From contig CP136067.1 in assembly GCA_032622095.1 (NCBI GenBank), forward strand, positions 179,278,556 to 179,342,555: a DNA stretch of 64,000 nt, in the 5' to 3' direction. Shown one piece after another: positions 25,792 to 36,959 of the stretch (position 1 is the first letter of the stretch; each line of letters begins with the position of its first letter). A program made the position numbers and the translations under genes. Origin of the DNA: Siphonodentalium dalli (Eukaryota; Mollusca; Scaphopoda; Gadilida; Siphonodentaliidae). The notes under the pieces were generated by a model, which was not told the DNA's origin, searched no databases, and saw nothing but the letters and a program-made list of their open reading frames with translations.

Positions 25792-26191
25792 TTAACCCTT
25801 TACCCAACAGAAGGGCCCTGTGCCAATGCATTCTCTTATATATGTGAGTCGACCATAGGTCGCCTCGCATATATAAGAGAATGCATTGGCTTAACACATT
25901 AAAAATGATTAAATTGTTAAAGAATGTAAGAAAAAATGGTAAAAAGTGTTAAAAACAGATTTTTTTTAGGCCAATGCATTCTCTTATATATGCGAGGCGA
26001 CCTATGGTCGAATCGCATATATAAGAGAATGCATTGGCACAGGGCATAACTGTAACCATCACAATGTGGTCAATGAGCCGGTTCCAATGATATCCATATT
26101 TGTATGGTTTTATTGAGACAGACCCAAGATATTTTAGGCTGTTGAAGCTTTATTTGGGCGTTTTTGGCCGGTTTGTTGGGTAAAGGGTTAA
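25792..26191. mobile_element. TTAA-type MITE, ACCCAACA ends, two hairpins (400 bp)
   Basis: TTAA at both edges, ends CCCTTTACCCAACA and complement. Two long hairpins of ccaatgcattctcttatata and complement (25823-25890, 25971-26040) flank an AT-rich centre. Same length and layout as 47761-48160. TTAA flank plus CCC terminus is the piggyBac signature; no transposase is present. Confidence 0.85.
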
Positions 26192-26479
26192 CAGAACCCA
26201 TCACAACATAGTTAGTACAGTGACCGAATGAAACACAATTTTTAAAAATTAAGTACTTTATTCTCCATTAATCATAATATAAAGTGCATATAACAAAATA
26301 TACAACAATTTGATATCACATATTTGTCCACATGTTTGTCAAATGAAATGTGCACATATATTGAAACTCATACAGCATTTACACTGCAAAAAAAAAAAAA
26401 TGTCATACATGATGACAAGATCAAGTATTTTCAGGTCCAGGTGAGAGAGGTAAAGACATTGTGAGACGTACATTGACAT

Positions 26480-26693
26480 AGAGTAATGGCCTAAATAATC
26501 AACTCCTTAACCACAGCAGAATTATGGGTAACTTTTCAGGATTTAGTCTGAAATATGGCTTGTTGCCATTCATCGGGAAGCTCTCACTGAGAGTTTTCCG
26601 ATGAATGGTAAAAAGCCATATTTCCGACTAAATCCTGAAAAGTTACCCATAATTCTGCTGTGGTTAAGGAGTCGATTATTTAGGGAATTACTA
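26480..26693. mobile_element. CAGTAATGCCC-type palindromic MITE, copy 1
   Basis: Arms taatggcctaaataatc, gactccttaaccacagcag, aattatgggtaacttttcag and complements, almost a complete palindrome. Ends are degenerate. Family also at 27506, 34628 and 51171. Confidence 0.8.
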
Positions 26694-26729
26694 TACTTGT
26701 GTATCAACTACATTAGGCCATAGTTAATT

Positions 26730-26870
26730 CACCCTTTTTAAACTAAATGGATTATCCCAATCAGTTATACAAGTATACATTGGAATGGTCCATTATTCAT
26801 TTAGAAGGGTGTTCAGGTGATAATAGACGACAGACAGAACATACAATGTGTCAGATTATTTATTGGCAAA
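26730..26870. mobile_element. TTAA-type MITE, ACTAAATGGATT end, degraded
   Basis: Shares aaactaaatggatt, gtatacattggaatgg and ttcaggtgataatagacgac with intact copies at 27701-27952 and 48464-48718. No clear right end. Confidence 0.5.
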
Positions 26871-27505
26871 ATGCACAATTCTCTTGTCCCAAAGAGTATC
26901 CCCTGTGAAAATTCAGACAGGAACATTTACTCTTATTACCAAAACACAAGCTTCATTCACATAAAATGAATGTAAACAAAATTGGTGTTAATATTAATTA
27001 TTATAATTACATTGTATCAGTACTACATAAGTAACTTCAGAAATATATCGAGAATAATTATTAATGAATAATCACTATTTTCGCATTTAATTATCAGAAT
27101 GCTGGACGCCCTAAAGATAAACTTAATTAACTATGGACTTAGTCATATTTAAATTTTCTGATACTGTTTACTACAAAAGGGACACAAATGATAATATGCA
27201 ACATTTTCTTGTCAGCAGAGTATCTTCGTACGCTTAAAAATAACGAAGTCCCTGTAGCCAATGTGGTCGCGGATATGAACCCCGACATGGGCAATAATCT
27301 GAACTGAATTTCAAGCTTGATCTGAGTTGAGGGACATCTCAGTGGGCCATTCTCATCTATACATGGCAATTTCGAGAAGAAAAAAAATGAGAATTTGTTC
27401 ATGTTCACTGAAGCAGTGAACTCTCATACTGAGCCTGTTCCTCAACCCAATATATATATATCAAGACAATATTCTGCAGAAAGGTGAAAACAGTCACACT
27501 AGCTA

Positions 27506-27647
27506 CAGTAATGCCCTAAATAATCGATTCCTTAACCACAGAAGAATTATGGGTAATTTTTCAGGATTTAGTTGGAAAATTTGGCTTGTTGCCATTCATC
27601 GGAAAGCTCTGCTGAGGTTTAGGGGTCGATTATTTAGGTCATTACTG
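27506..27647. mobile_element. CAGTAATGCCC-type MITE, internally deleted
   Basis: Starts CAGTAATGCCCTAAATAATC, ends TCGATTATTTAGGTCATTACTG, flanked by TA on both sides. Most of the right arm is deleted. Confidence 0.8.
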
Positions 27648-27700
27648 TAGTTAAAAAGGAATTTTTATGTATGTCATGAAATCACAAAAAATTAGGGATA

Positions 27701-27952
27701 TTAACCCTTTCCATACTAAATGGATTCTCCCACTCAGTTTATACAAAAGTATACATTGGAAGTGTCTATTATTCATCCGGAGGGGTTTTTAGGAGAAATA
27801 AGTAGACAACAGATAATACAAGTACAGAATGAGTCATATTTATTGGAAGGAAATGTTCACATAATAAGTGGTTGTTTGTTGAACTTATTATCTGAACATT
27901 TCTTGAAGGAAAACTACTCATCAATGAGTATTAATAGTACATAAATGGTTAA
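27701..27952. mobile_element. TTAA-type MITE, CATACTAAATGGATT end (252 bp)
   Basis: TTAA at both edges. Left end ccctttccatactaaatgg, right end near tcaatgagtattaatagtac. A 74-codon ORF inside follows the repeat. Confidence 0.75.
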
Positions 27953-28290
27953 GTGTGTTCTTATTTAAGTGTGTTTTTATAATATAAAGTTTGTCAGGGC
28001 AGCAGGAATATGTTTCACAAACACTGTTGCAAATACAATGATTAATCAACAAAATGATATGTATTTGTGTATTATACACGAACATTGTACTTTAACTTTT
28101 CACAACATCAATTTCGGAGGTAATATTAAGGATCACATAATTCTTGTTTAAAGAGCTGGACAATGTAATAAATGTTCGAACAATTAACGGGATAAAGGCT
28201 AGTAGAAACATCATATCCTCTCTCTACATACACGGTATAAAATATAAACAGTTTGGTTGCATAACATTAACCTCTTCAGTGCTATTAAAA

Positions 28291-28465
28291 TGACATCATT
28301 ACGTTATGTGCTGTTCTCTATTATATGACATCATTACTTTATGTGCTGTTCTCTATTATATGACATCATTACGTTATGTGCTGTTCTCTATTATATGACA
28401 TCATTACGTTATGTGCTGTTCTCTATTATATGACATCATTACGTTATGTGCTGTTCTCTTGATGT
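28291..28465. repeat. 35-bp satellite, five copies
   Basis: Unit tgacatcattacgttatgtg then ctgttctctattata, copies start at 28291, 28326, 28361, 28396 and 28431. The MITE at 28479 follows 14 bp later. A ttaacctcttc phrase precedes the array. Confidence 0.95.
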
Positions 28466-28478
28466 TATAGCCATATGG

Positions 28479-28731
28479 TTAACCCTTTACCCAACAAACC
28501 GGCCAAAACCGGCCAAATAAAGCTTCAACAGCCTAAAATATCTTGGGTCTGTCTCAATAAAACCATACAAATATGGATATCATTGGAACCGGCTCATTGA
28601 CCACATTGTGATGGTTACAGTTATGCCCTGTGCCAATGCATTCTCTTATATATGCGAGTCGACCATATGGTCGACTCGCATATATAAGAGAATGCATTGG
28701 CACAGGGCCGTTCTGTTGGGTAAAGGGTTAA
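28479..28731. mobile_element. TTAA-type MITE, ACCCAACA ends, single hairpin
   Basis: TTAA at both edges, same ends as 25792-26191, but only one hairpin (28632-28708) with a centre gtcgaccatatggtcgac. It looks like an internal deletion between the two hairpins of the 400-bp form. Confidence 0.85.
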
Positions 28732-28796
28732 GGGAAAAATGTAATGGAGGTGTTGTGACAATCCTGTAATATATCCAAGCGTGCAAATAGTTAATA

Positions 28797-29216
28797 GTGT
28801 GTCTGTCATTTGCAGAATGAGGCCCCCCAGAGGGTGAATTTAGTTATACCATCCTGCACAGTGGGCTAGCATAACCATATTCACCCTCTGGGGACCTCAT
28901 TCTGCTTAGGATCATCTTCTGGGAAGTATCTATAGTCTCAAATTAACTTTGTTTTTAGTTACTTTTTCCTTTCCGTGAAGTTTCTATATCCCCTAATTTT
29001 CAGAAGATAAAATGCATAATCGAGGTGCCCAATGGGTGAACATCACCAGTTTCAACTGAGAACTTCAATGTGCATGATCCTAGATCTCCCATGGCAGATG
29101 AGGCCATGCAGAACAATGTCCCCAGAGGGTGAATTTGGTGATGCTAGCCCACTATGCGGGATAGTGTCACTAAATTCACCCTCTGGAGACCTCATTCTGC
29201 AGGTGACAGGCACATT
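28797..29216. mobile_element. GAATGAGGTCCCC-type element, two hairpins
   Basis: Hairpin 1 at 28808-28905 and hairpin 2 at 29105-29205, each built on gaatgaggtccccagagggt and complement, separate a 200-bp centre. Outer ends resemble gtgtctgtcatttgcag. Confidence 0.75.
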
Positions 29217-29329
29217 GTTTGCAGTCTTGAATATATCCCAGTTGAAGCCTATTATCTAGGACTCTCCATAGACATCTGACATGGTTTAAAACTTCCAAAT
29301 AACAGAATCAATAAGAACTGATTGCCATG

Positions 29330-29870
29330 GACCGAAATTTTCTTTTGCCAAATGAAAATATTTTTTGCCAAATTCTGTTAGAAATTGCCAAATGCTATCA
29401 GTTTCTCCAAAATTGAGTCTTATATTTCGGCAAGTACTTTTTGAAAAAAACTTCTGTTATCGATAGGAAAGCAGTTTATTAATAATTCTCGCCTCTCTAC
29501 TGTGGTTTATCATAGAACAACAAACCAATTACCGAACAATACGATTGTTGAAGGTTGCTTCGCCAGAAGGGCAAATAAAAAAGAGGATTATCTATATGTA
29601 AACACCACAACAATAAATAATATAGTAATCTCATCGATACTAATGCTATCAGATTAACTGCATCTTGATAAAGGTGTTAACATTTCCTAACCTTATAGAC
29701 CACCACTAATTGCAATGCTTTCTGAAATAAATGTCATGAGTGACCAATAGTTTTCATTCTTGAGAATTGAAATTGTCACTTGCCAAATATTTTGCCAAAT
29801 GAAATATTTTTTGCCAAATGTAAATTATTTTTGCCACTGGCAAATTTGGCAAGTGGCAGCGCGAACCCTG
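29330..29870. repeat. Dispersed repeat with ttgccaaatgaaaatatttt
   Basis: ttgccaaatgaaaatatttt-type phrases at both ends (29354, 29780-29850) and ggcaagtggcagcgcgaac at the right edge. The same right-edge text occurs at 5040-5130. Boundaries unclear. Confidence 0.5.
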
Positions 29871-30155
29871 TTCACCTAACACTTATTGTGAAGACCTTGA
29901 AGGTCTTTAAAGTTTGCCTTGAACATTTTAGGTTGCTGTGATATTCAAGCCACAATTTATACTTGGAATTTCTTGCTTTATTCACATTCTCAGGACGAAA
30001 CAGTTGATATATATAAGGAGTACTTATATACAAATTATAAAAGCCTTGGACCTTACTGAAGTTATCAAAATTTTCAACAGCATTCAACCTTACGCTTGAC
30101 AGTGAGATGAACGCTCTTTATTGTCACCATTATGACACCAAATGAGGAAAACATT

Positions 30156-30637
30156 AAAGGCCCACTTAATTTTAGAACCGCCAGATTACAATATATAAAA
30201 CATATGCCATATTATATACCAATTGAAAGAGGAAGCTCCAAAACATTGTATTTTCAACTTAATTGATGTAATAAACTGTGAATACGTTGTTTTTGTTGAG
30301 AAACCGACGTCTGTTCTGTGCTGAAGTACGTTTCTACACAAAGTCTGTTGTTTTCAATGGAAGGGGAATAACACTATATAATTAGACATAGAGTTATTCC
30401 CCTTTCATTGTAAATAAACTTTTATTTGAATTCTGTTGCATTCTGGAAGCCATAACAGGGAGAATGATTTTAACTATTTTCTATTACTCTATGGGCAGCT
30501 TCTGAGACACAGGTGTTCCAAAATGGTGATGAATTATAGCATTTTAATCATATTTTATGGCATAGATTGTTACTAAAACCATATATCAAGGCACTATAAA
30601 AAAATAATTGGCCACTCGAAAATTAAGTGGGCTTTTA
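30156..30637. mobile_element. MITE with ends AAGGCCCACTTAATTTT
   Basis: Left end aaaggcccacttaatttt, right end aaaattaagtgggctttt, and a central hairpin ggggaataac...gttattcccc (30363-30412). TTA-like flanks on both sides would suit a PIF/Harbinger-type insertion, but this rests on three bases. Confidence 0.6.
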
Positions 30638-30756
30638 AACAGTAATTGACTTTATGCTGCATCCCAATAAGTCAGAATTTTATCAACTCTATATATAATA
30701 TTTCATGTATCAAACTATCTTGATCCCACATATTATGAAAAAAGCGAGATATTAGC

Positions 30757-31183
30757 CGGGTTTAGCCACACAAAGCTGTAACTTGTAACATGTGTCACTA
30801 TGGTATTGTTAAAAAGATACACTTGGTGATAAAAGTCACACGATTTATATTTAATCGCCAATGTGTAGAAAAATGTGTAATAGTTGGGTGCATGGGGAGG
30901 ACAAGCTGTCCACATTACGACCACTGATATGCTTAATAGGTTTCAATCAAGATATAATAAATCAGTACAGGCAAATCCTAGCTATTCTCCAACTGCTTAT
31001 CAACAACATACTGGTCAAAAATTTGGTTCTCAGAAGATTGGATTATTCCTCTTTGCCACAACTACAAGTTCGGTATACTATATGTTCGACACAAAACTTC
31101 TAAACGGAATGACCGTGTACATATAGGCCAAATTGTCACGAGAGTCAGGTGACTTTTGTTGGCATGTACATGTGGCTAAACCT
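30757..31183. mobile_element. Element with ends gggtttagccaca
   Basis: gggtttagccaca at 30758 and tgtggctaaacc at 31171-31182 are inverted; aaagtcac / gtgacttttg lie inside. Two overlapping ORFs of 80 codons within it have no recognisable domain. Confidence 0.5.
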
Positions 31184-31533
31184 AGTTATTGTTGATATTA
31201 CTATGTTTAATTTGTGACTTGAAGAATATATATTACTTCAAGATTCTATTGAACCAGAATGATTTTTAGGTTGGTATGTTCTGAAGTTAAATATATTGAG
31301 TAGTTAAAATACACTATCTATAACAATAAAATAAGGCACAAGCTATGTACAATACATGTATGTATATTATACAATAAAACATTAATATCGGATGGAATGT
31401 ATAAATGCATAACAACGATGAACAAATGGCAATAAGCTCGTATAAATCATAAATATGCAAATAAATTTATCAATGAACGGTAATAAATTCTACAGCGAAC
31501 AATAATTTGATTCTAACTATGATTTCCCTGGAG

Positions 31534-31575
31534 ATGTGTGTAGATGTGTGTAGATGTGTGGAGATGTGTGTAGAT
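31534..31575. repeat. Microsatellite of gatgtgtgta units
   Basis: Four to five 10-bp units of gatgtgtgta/gatgtgtgga directly before a GAATGAGG-type element. Confidence 0.85.
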
Positions 31576-31598
31576 TTGCTGTATACAAGCCTGACTAT

Positions 31599-32010
31599 AG
31601 TGTGTCCGTCATTTGCAGAATGAGGACCCCAGAGGGTGAATTTAGTGATGCTATCCCGAATAGTGGGCTAGCATCACCACATACACCCTCTGGGGACCTT
31701 ATTCTGCTTAGGCCTCATCTTCTGGGAAGTATATATAGTCTAAAATTAACATTGTTTTAATTGTTTTAGCTACTTTCCCCCCTAATTTGAAGAAGATAAA
31801 ATGCATTCCTGTAATCGAGGTGACCAATGGATGAACATCACCAACTTCAACTAGGGACTACAAGCTGAACCTAGGTCTTCCATAGCACTTGAGACCTGAG
31901 CAGAATGAGGTCTCCAGAGGGTGAATTGGTGATGCTAGCCCACCGTGCGGGATGGCATCACTAAATTCACCCTCTGGGGACCTCATTCTGCAAATGACAG
32001 ACACTCTATA
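31599..32010. mobile_element. GAATGAGGTCCCC-type element, two hairpins
   Basis: Ends tagtgtgtccgtcatttgca and its near complement at the right. Hairpins at 31615-31710 and 31900-31990 flank a 190-bp centre that matches 28920-29100. The 15-mer gatttgctgtataca occurs on both sides (31573, 32016), a few bases away from the ends. Confidence 0.8.
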
Positions 32011-32425
32011 ATCAGATTTGCTGTATACAGGAAATATAATGGTGCATAAATTCATGAAAATGTCAATCATCATATTACTGTAGGTCAGATCCAATTGCAA
32101 TGTTACATATGTATGAAAATTCACTTTTAAAAATCTGTCTATTTTCATTCTCTGTGTTAATTAAAGCTTGTAAATCAGTAATATTTGTATCCTAATTTAA
32201 TTATATCATATGTCTCCCATGAGGCTTAAAGGGGATTTTCTGTAGAAACTAATGTATCAGATTCCTCTTTATCTGGTATGGATTCCATTTATCAAAGAGT
32301 TGATTTGGTTCCAATTTGAAGTGACTACTGTATTTGTATTCCTATTAGGGAGTCTGTAAATCCGTTATCACCAGGAAGAACCTGGGAAAATTTATTGACT
32401 TTGTTCATTATTTTCACTGTAAATC

Positions 32426-32860
32426 ATCAGACGCTCCTAAATTACTACTTCTTTGGCTTCGGGGGTAAAACATATTTGATTTGAGTCGAGGAAACCACCC
32501 ATCAAAGCTCAGAGTGATCAGATATCAATTTTTGAAGTTTGTTATTTCTCGAGATGTGTAATAATATGTGGCCCAGAAACACATGGTCAAATGGAGGGTC
32601 TCGGACAAAATTGCAGATGAAGATGGATAACTCTAAAATCAAGTGGTAATACGGTCAAATTTCGTGATACTTTAGTGATAATACGGCCATATTTTGTTGA
32701 ACAAAATGTTGATGAATAACAAGTTTTTGGAAATTTGATACCATAGTTGACGGTGGTTAGCATTATTTTGTTGCAATAAATCGATTCTGATAACTAAAGT
32801 GTATTTTGAAGAAATGTTGTATCTGGATGATATGGGGACCATGTGATCCGAGTAAGTAAA
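32426..32860 (-). mobile_element. AAGGTACTC-ended MITE, degraded copy
   Basis: Reverse complement matches 24851-25254 over the phrases actctgagctttgatgg, gataactctaaaatcaagtgg and atggtccccatat. Both terminal repeats are mutated. Confidence 0.65.
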
Positions 32861-32906
32861 CATTACTTTTACATTGGGTTGTCAACAAACATCACTGATC
32901 GCGTGG

Positions 32907-33145
32907 TTAACCCTTTGAGTGCCAGGTAAATTTTTGTATCAACCCATATACCCTGTGCCAATGCATTCTCTTATATATGCGAGTCGACCATAGGTCGCCT
33001 CGCATATATAAGAGAATGCATTGGCCTAACAATTTTTTTTTTTTTTTTTTTTTACAATTTTAATAATTTATTCTTATATTCTTTAACAGACTTATTTTGT
33101 AGGTTTAGAACCGATGAGATCGGCCCCTGGCACTCAAAGGGTTAA
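32907..33145. mobile_element. TTAA-type MITE, GAGTGCCAGG ends, one hairpin
   Basis: TTAA at both edges, ends CCCTTTGAGTGCCAGG and complement. One copy of the shared hairpin (32949-33025), then a T run and aataatttattcttatattc. Confidence 0.8.
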
Positions 33146-33341
33146 TAACAATATTTTAGTCCAGATCTGATTTTCAGAATATATTTCACTGTTTTCCGAC
33201 TATTTCCAATGTTTACCGTCGTTATGTTTTGATTGAATTTGGTATTTTATTGGACTAATTGGACTTTTAGTAATAATTCTGAAACAGTAATGTTTATATA
33301 ACAATGGTTTTGACATGTGAAATCTTATAATTGGAAAGTTA

Positions 33342-33459
33342 TTAACCTTTTCATGATGGGAGCTGTGCTGGTGCAGCATTAAATATCCTGTCCCAGTGCA
33401 TTCTCTTATATATACGGTTATCGCAAAATTTCAGGAAGCTCCAGCCATGGAAGGGTTAA
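33342..33459. mobile_element. TTAA-type MITE, CATGA(C/T)GGGAGCT ends, hairpin lost
   Basis: TTAA edges, left end ccttttcatgatgggagctg, right end caggaagctccagccatgg. Only one arm of the shared hairpin remains. Confidence 0.75.
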
Positions 33460-33468
33460 TAATGCTTA

Positions 33469-33899
33469 AAGGTACTCAATCCGATTCGATGGTCCCCATA
33501 TCATCAGATTCAAACAACAACAATTTTTTTGAAATGCCGCTTCAGTTATCAGAATGGATTAATTGCCCCAAAATAATACTAACCACAGTCAACTATAGGA
33601 TAAAATTATCTAAAACCTGTTATGTATCAACATTATGTTCAACGAAATTTGCCGGCTTATCAAATATCTGACACAAAAAAGCCACTTGATTTTAGAGTTA
33701 TCCATCTTCATCCGCAATTTGGTCTTCTCCTCAAATTTTGGTGAAAAATAATAGATTAAAAAAATTGATATCTGATCACTCTGAGCTTTGATGGATGGGT
33801 TCCTCGACTTGAATCAAATATTTTTTACCCCCGAAGCCAAATAAATAGTAATTGGGGGGGGGGGGGGGGGGGGGGGAGCTTAATCGGATTGAGTACCTT
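33469..33899 (+). mobile_element. AAGGTACTC-ended MITE, copy 2
   Basis: Ends AAGGTACTCAATCCGAT and complement, TA on both sides. A run of 23 G (33854-33876) has expanded inside it where the 24851 copy has aggagtgtc. It begins 9 bp after another MITE ends. Confidence 0.8.
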
Positions 33900-34627
33900 T
33901 ATCATTTCTATAATTTCCATTATGGAAAATAACACATTAATTGATTTGTTTATGGTTATCATAGTGGTTTGTCACCACTGCCGATACTACATACAGTTCC
34001 AATTAAATATTGAACATGTATGGCTAAAGAAGCATTCAGATCCTAATTGTGCAATGTGGAGAATGTAAAACTAACATCTTATAGTTTTTATACAGGTACG
34101 CCCGTTTTGAAAACAACTGTTTTGAAAAAAATAGACGTATTATGATATTGGTCAGCCCGTCTGTTTGCTTTTTTAGTTTCCGGATGATGTTTAGTACGTC
34201 GGAACTGAATGGAATGAAATTGAAATTTGGGTTGTGCGTTTACTAGCCCAAAATACAAATCAAGTTCTAATTTGGGTTCCACCTGCCAATTTTCAGCAGA
34301 GTTATGTCCCTTTGTTGAAATTATACAGGTGTATTTTGCCACACCCTAGAGATGCTCTTATTGGGGAAAGCCAGATGAATAAAAGAGTGCGCACGGTTTT
34401 TTAATCTGAGATGTGTCTATATTAAGTGTTATACACAATTGTGAAGCTTATATTCGATGTCACCTCCATAGTAAGTGACAAACTAATCATTTTGAAAATT
34501 TATTCCTCACCTATTGATGTCAGGCACGTGTATTCAACAAAATACCAACAATTGAATATATATTGTTCTATACCACAAGTGGAATACAAGCCTGAATACT
34601 TCATGTTGACGTTGCTGCCAAGAGCTA

Positions 34628-34804
34628 CAGTAATGCCCTAAATAATTGACTCCTTAACCACAGCAGAATTATGGGTAATTTTTCAGGATTTAGTCGAAAT
34701 ATGGCTTGTTGCCATTCATCGGAAAGCTTTATTTCCGACTAAATCCTGAAAAATTACCCAAAATTCTACTGTGGTTAAGGAGTCAATTATTTAGGGCATT
34801 ACTG
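34628..34804. mobile_element. CAGTAATGCCC-type palindromic MITE, copy 3
   Basis: CAGTAATGCCCTAAATAATT ... AATTATTTAGGGCATTACTG, flanked by TA. Arms almost perfectly complementary; centre deleted relative to 51171-51381. Confidence 0.85.
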
Positions 34805-35179
34805 TATGACGTACATGATATCACGATACAAATCGGGTGATGAACAGATATTTACTGGTCTTTCATCAGACTTCAATCACAATAAAGGTAGTTATTGTAT
34901 CAATGGCATCCACAGTCATGGATTAAACTTATCCATCAGAATGGTGTGGAATAAATAAAGAACACATCTTGCATTATAATCTAGAATAATTGATCAAACT
35001 CACTGAGAATGGCGCATAGTCACATTTCACTCTAGCTCAGATTTCGTGAAATATATTCTTGCAACTCATTCGACAAAAAATTCTTGCTTAATATGCACGT
35101 TGTGTTCTGTCAGGCAAATAAGAGAACCATGTCTGGCACCATAAACTGAGATATCCATTAAGCTGTTTGCAAAGAATAA

Positions 35180-35440
35180 ATCTAGAGGTGGGACTGTCCC
35201 CCCCTGCCCCCCTCCGAAAAAAGAAACGCAAGGAATACAAGCTCGGACATAATTATACAAACGAGGATATCACCACGAATAAAAGTCGGACGGACCTCAT
35301 AATTGCAGGTTCCCATGGTACTTAATATCTGTGCCAAGTTTAAAAATAATTGACTGAGTTGTGTCCACGGACCGCTAGACATACAGATGGATGGACAGAC
35401 AGACAAGCAGATTCCTATATATACCCCCATAACATTGTGT
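35180..35440 (-). repeat. Dispersed repeat related to the 15.3-kb tandem block
   Basis: Reverse complement contains tgtccgtctgtcc-like text, accatgggaacctgcaatta and agtcaattattttta, as in the 169-bp units at 15275-15905, plus a C-rich stretch (35198-35216). Confidence 0.55.
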
Positions 35441-35604
35441 GTGAAACCGACTGAAAATTGCTGTCCCACTCCTCGACCAGGGATTTTGTGATGAAAAATA
35501 ATGATGCAGACTCTACCAAGCCATCTCAACTAAAACGTGAATGACTGTAGACTTACACCATCTCAACTAAAATGTGAATGACTGTAGACCTCTGCTTACA
35601 AAGT

Positions 35605-35739
35605 CAAGGTAAATATTGTTAGTCCAATGTATTCTCTTATATATGTGAGGCCCCCTATGGGAGACTTGCATATATAACAGAATGCATTGGCGCAGTGTTT
35701 TTGAAAAATTTCAGGAAACTCCAGTCATGGAATGGTTAA
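35605..35739. mobile_element. TTAA-type MITE fragment in the probable 3' UTR
   Basis: Hairpin arms ccaatgtattctcttatata and complement, then caggaaactccagtcatgg and TTAA at 35736-35739. The left end is truncated. It lies 92 bp past the FIP stop codon. Confidence 0.65.
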
Positions 35740-35830
35740 CCCTTTTTTGTCCTCATTCACCTTCTTGAATTAGTATTACTTTCGTTGTTACCTCCCTGAA
35801 TCTCATCTGCGCTGTTACCTCCCCTTAATC

Positions 35831-36001
35831 TCATCTGCGCATGCTGGAGGATCGTCGGTTTCGTGATGGATTCTGTAATATTTTAGGAGTGTTTTCCATC
35901 ACTCTGACTAGCATATCATCGATATATTTCTCAAGGTCAGCTATGTATTGGTCCTTACGAATAAGCTGAGCCTTATGGGTAATCACAACTCGCACCAATT
36001 C
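35831..36001 (-). CDS. RAB11FIP (class I): Rab11-FIP terminal exon: Rab11-binding domain and stop
   Basis: 171 nt: 56 codons plus TGA. Acceptor tttctcttttcag. The sequence ELVRVVITHKAQLIRKDQYI then ADLEKYIDDMLVRVMENTPK is the FIP Rab11-binding domain: an amphipathic helix that dimerises in parallel and whose YID-centred face contacts Rab11 switch regions. The conserved core K/ED-Y-I-D-x-L-L-V-R-V-M-E-x-T-P is present; Met replaces one Leu (DDML for DNLL). The short tail NPSRNRRSSSMRR is basic and Ser-rich and resembles the short tails after this domain in other class I FIPs. The domain identity is the strongest single assignment in the window. No clear polyadenylation signal is visible within the next few hundred bases; a MITE fragment (about 35605-35739) lies 92 bp past the stop, probably in the 3' UTR. 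Confidence 0.96.
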   Translation of the reverse strand, partial: ELVRVVITHKAQLIRKDQYIADLEKYIDDMLVRVMENTPKILQNPSRNRRSSSMRR

Positions 36002-36672
36002 CTGAAAAGAGAAACATGAGTTAGACAATTCCGTCCCAATTCAGTCTGACTAAAGAAAGAATTATTATACCCTATACATAAGGGCTTGCAAATATTAAAT
36101 ATTTTATTTGTTATTCGAATCATTCCCAATTTATTCAAAATCTCATGGTTAGAAAGTTTTAGTTCAAACAAAAATGCCAGGCATTCATACTACTGTTTTG
36201 CTAATATCTCAAATAAATTTTGCCAGATACAGTTAAAAATGATTACATGCCACATGAATGAGGGTGACGACCCCCCTTTTCGTTCGCCGGATGCGGGGTC
36301 TGTTATGGCATATTCCGGATGCCAGACCACCGTACGCCGGATGCTGTCGGGCACATATATCGGATGCCGGATGCTTCCATTGATAATTTTTCTTGACGTT
36401 AAACAGCAAAAACACAACGAAATTACGTCCGCTAATTTATATTTCTTTGCTCGGACACACTATTTTCCACAATTTAGCTAATTATACGTCTCGTTATCAC
36501 ATCTGACATATCTAAATAGTGATAATTAATATATAGCATCTACTGTTAAAATAAATCGCAATGCTGATATGCGATATCGGTTTGTTATATTATCCGATAG
36601 AGTTGTCGCCAATCTGATGTCTGCTTGGCAATAATTTTGAATATGTAATTAATTTTTATTAAATTTTGAAAA

Positions 36673-36930
36673 ATGTATTTAGAAGCCTGCATGCGACTTC
36701 AATTTAATAACACCATTAAAAAGTCTGAAACTCGCAGTTTTGGACTAAACTTCAACGGAGAAAACAATTTAAGTACAATCAGGGCGGTGTTGACAAAAGA
36801 ATATGCCGTTGGCGCGAATGGCGAATGGGTTAAGACACTCGGAGTCTCGAACTACAGGTTCGAAGTTGCACTGAAGAGGCTTGCAAGAGATCCCGAGTAT
36901 CCAAATGGAAGATTTTTTACAGATGTTTGA
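36673..36930 (+). CDS. Unidentified 85-codon ORF inside a transposon-like element
   Basis: Open frame opposite to the FIP gene, inside the 1.7-kb element 36260-37971. It has an in-frame stop just before the ATG and ends TGA. The protein is varied in composition, without simple repeats; the latter part reads EYAVGANGEWVKTLG, then VALKRLARDPEYPNGRFFTDV. I recognise no family. It could be the remnant of an element-encoded protein or a captured host exon. Being in an intron, antisense, and flanked by element ends, it is unlikely to be part of the FIP gene. Low confidence that it is expressed. Confidence 0.25.
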   Translation: MYLEACMRLQFNNTIKKSETRSFGLNFNGENNLSTIRAVLTKEYAVGANGEWVKTLGVSNYRFEVALKRLARDPEYPNGRFFTDV

Positions 36931-36959
36931 AATCTATTTTTTTTTTCAAGTGGCCCAAT

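Noticed and set aside
30861-31126. Pair of 80-codon ORFs as a gene
   Set aside because: They overlap in different frames within a TIR-bounded element, with no recognisable domain.
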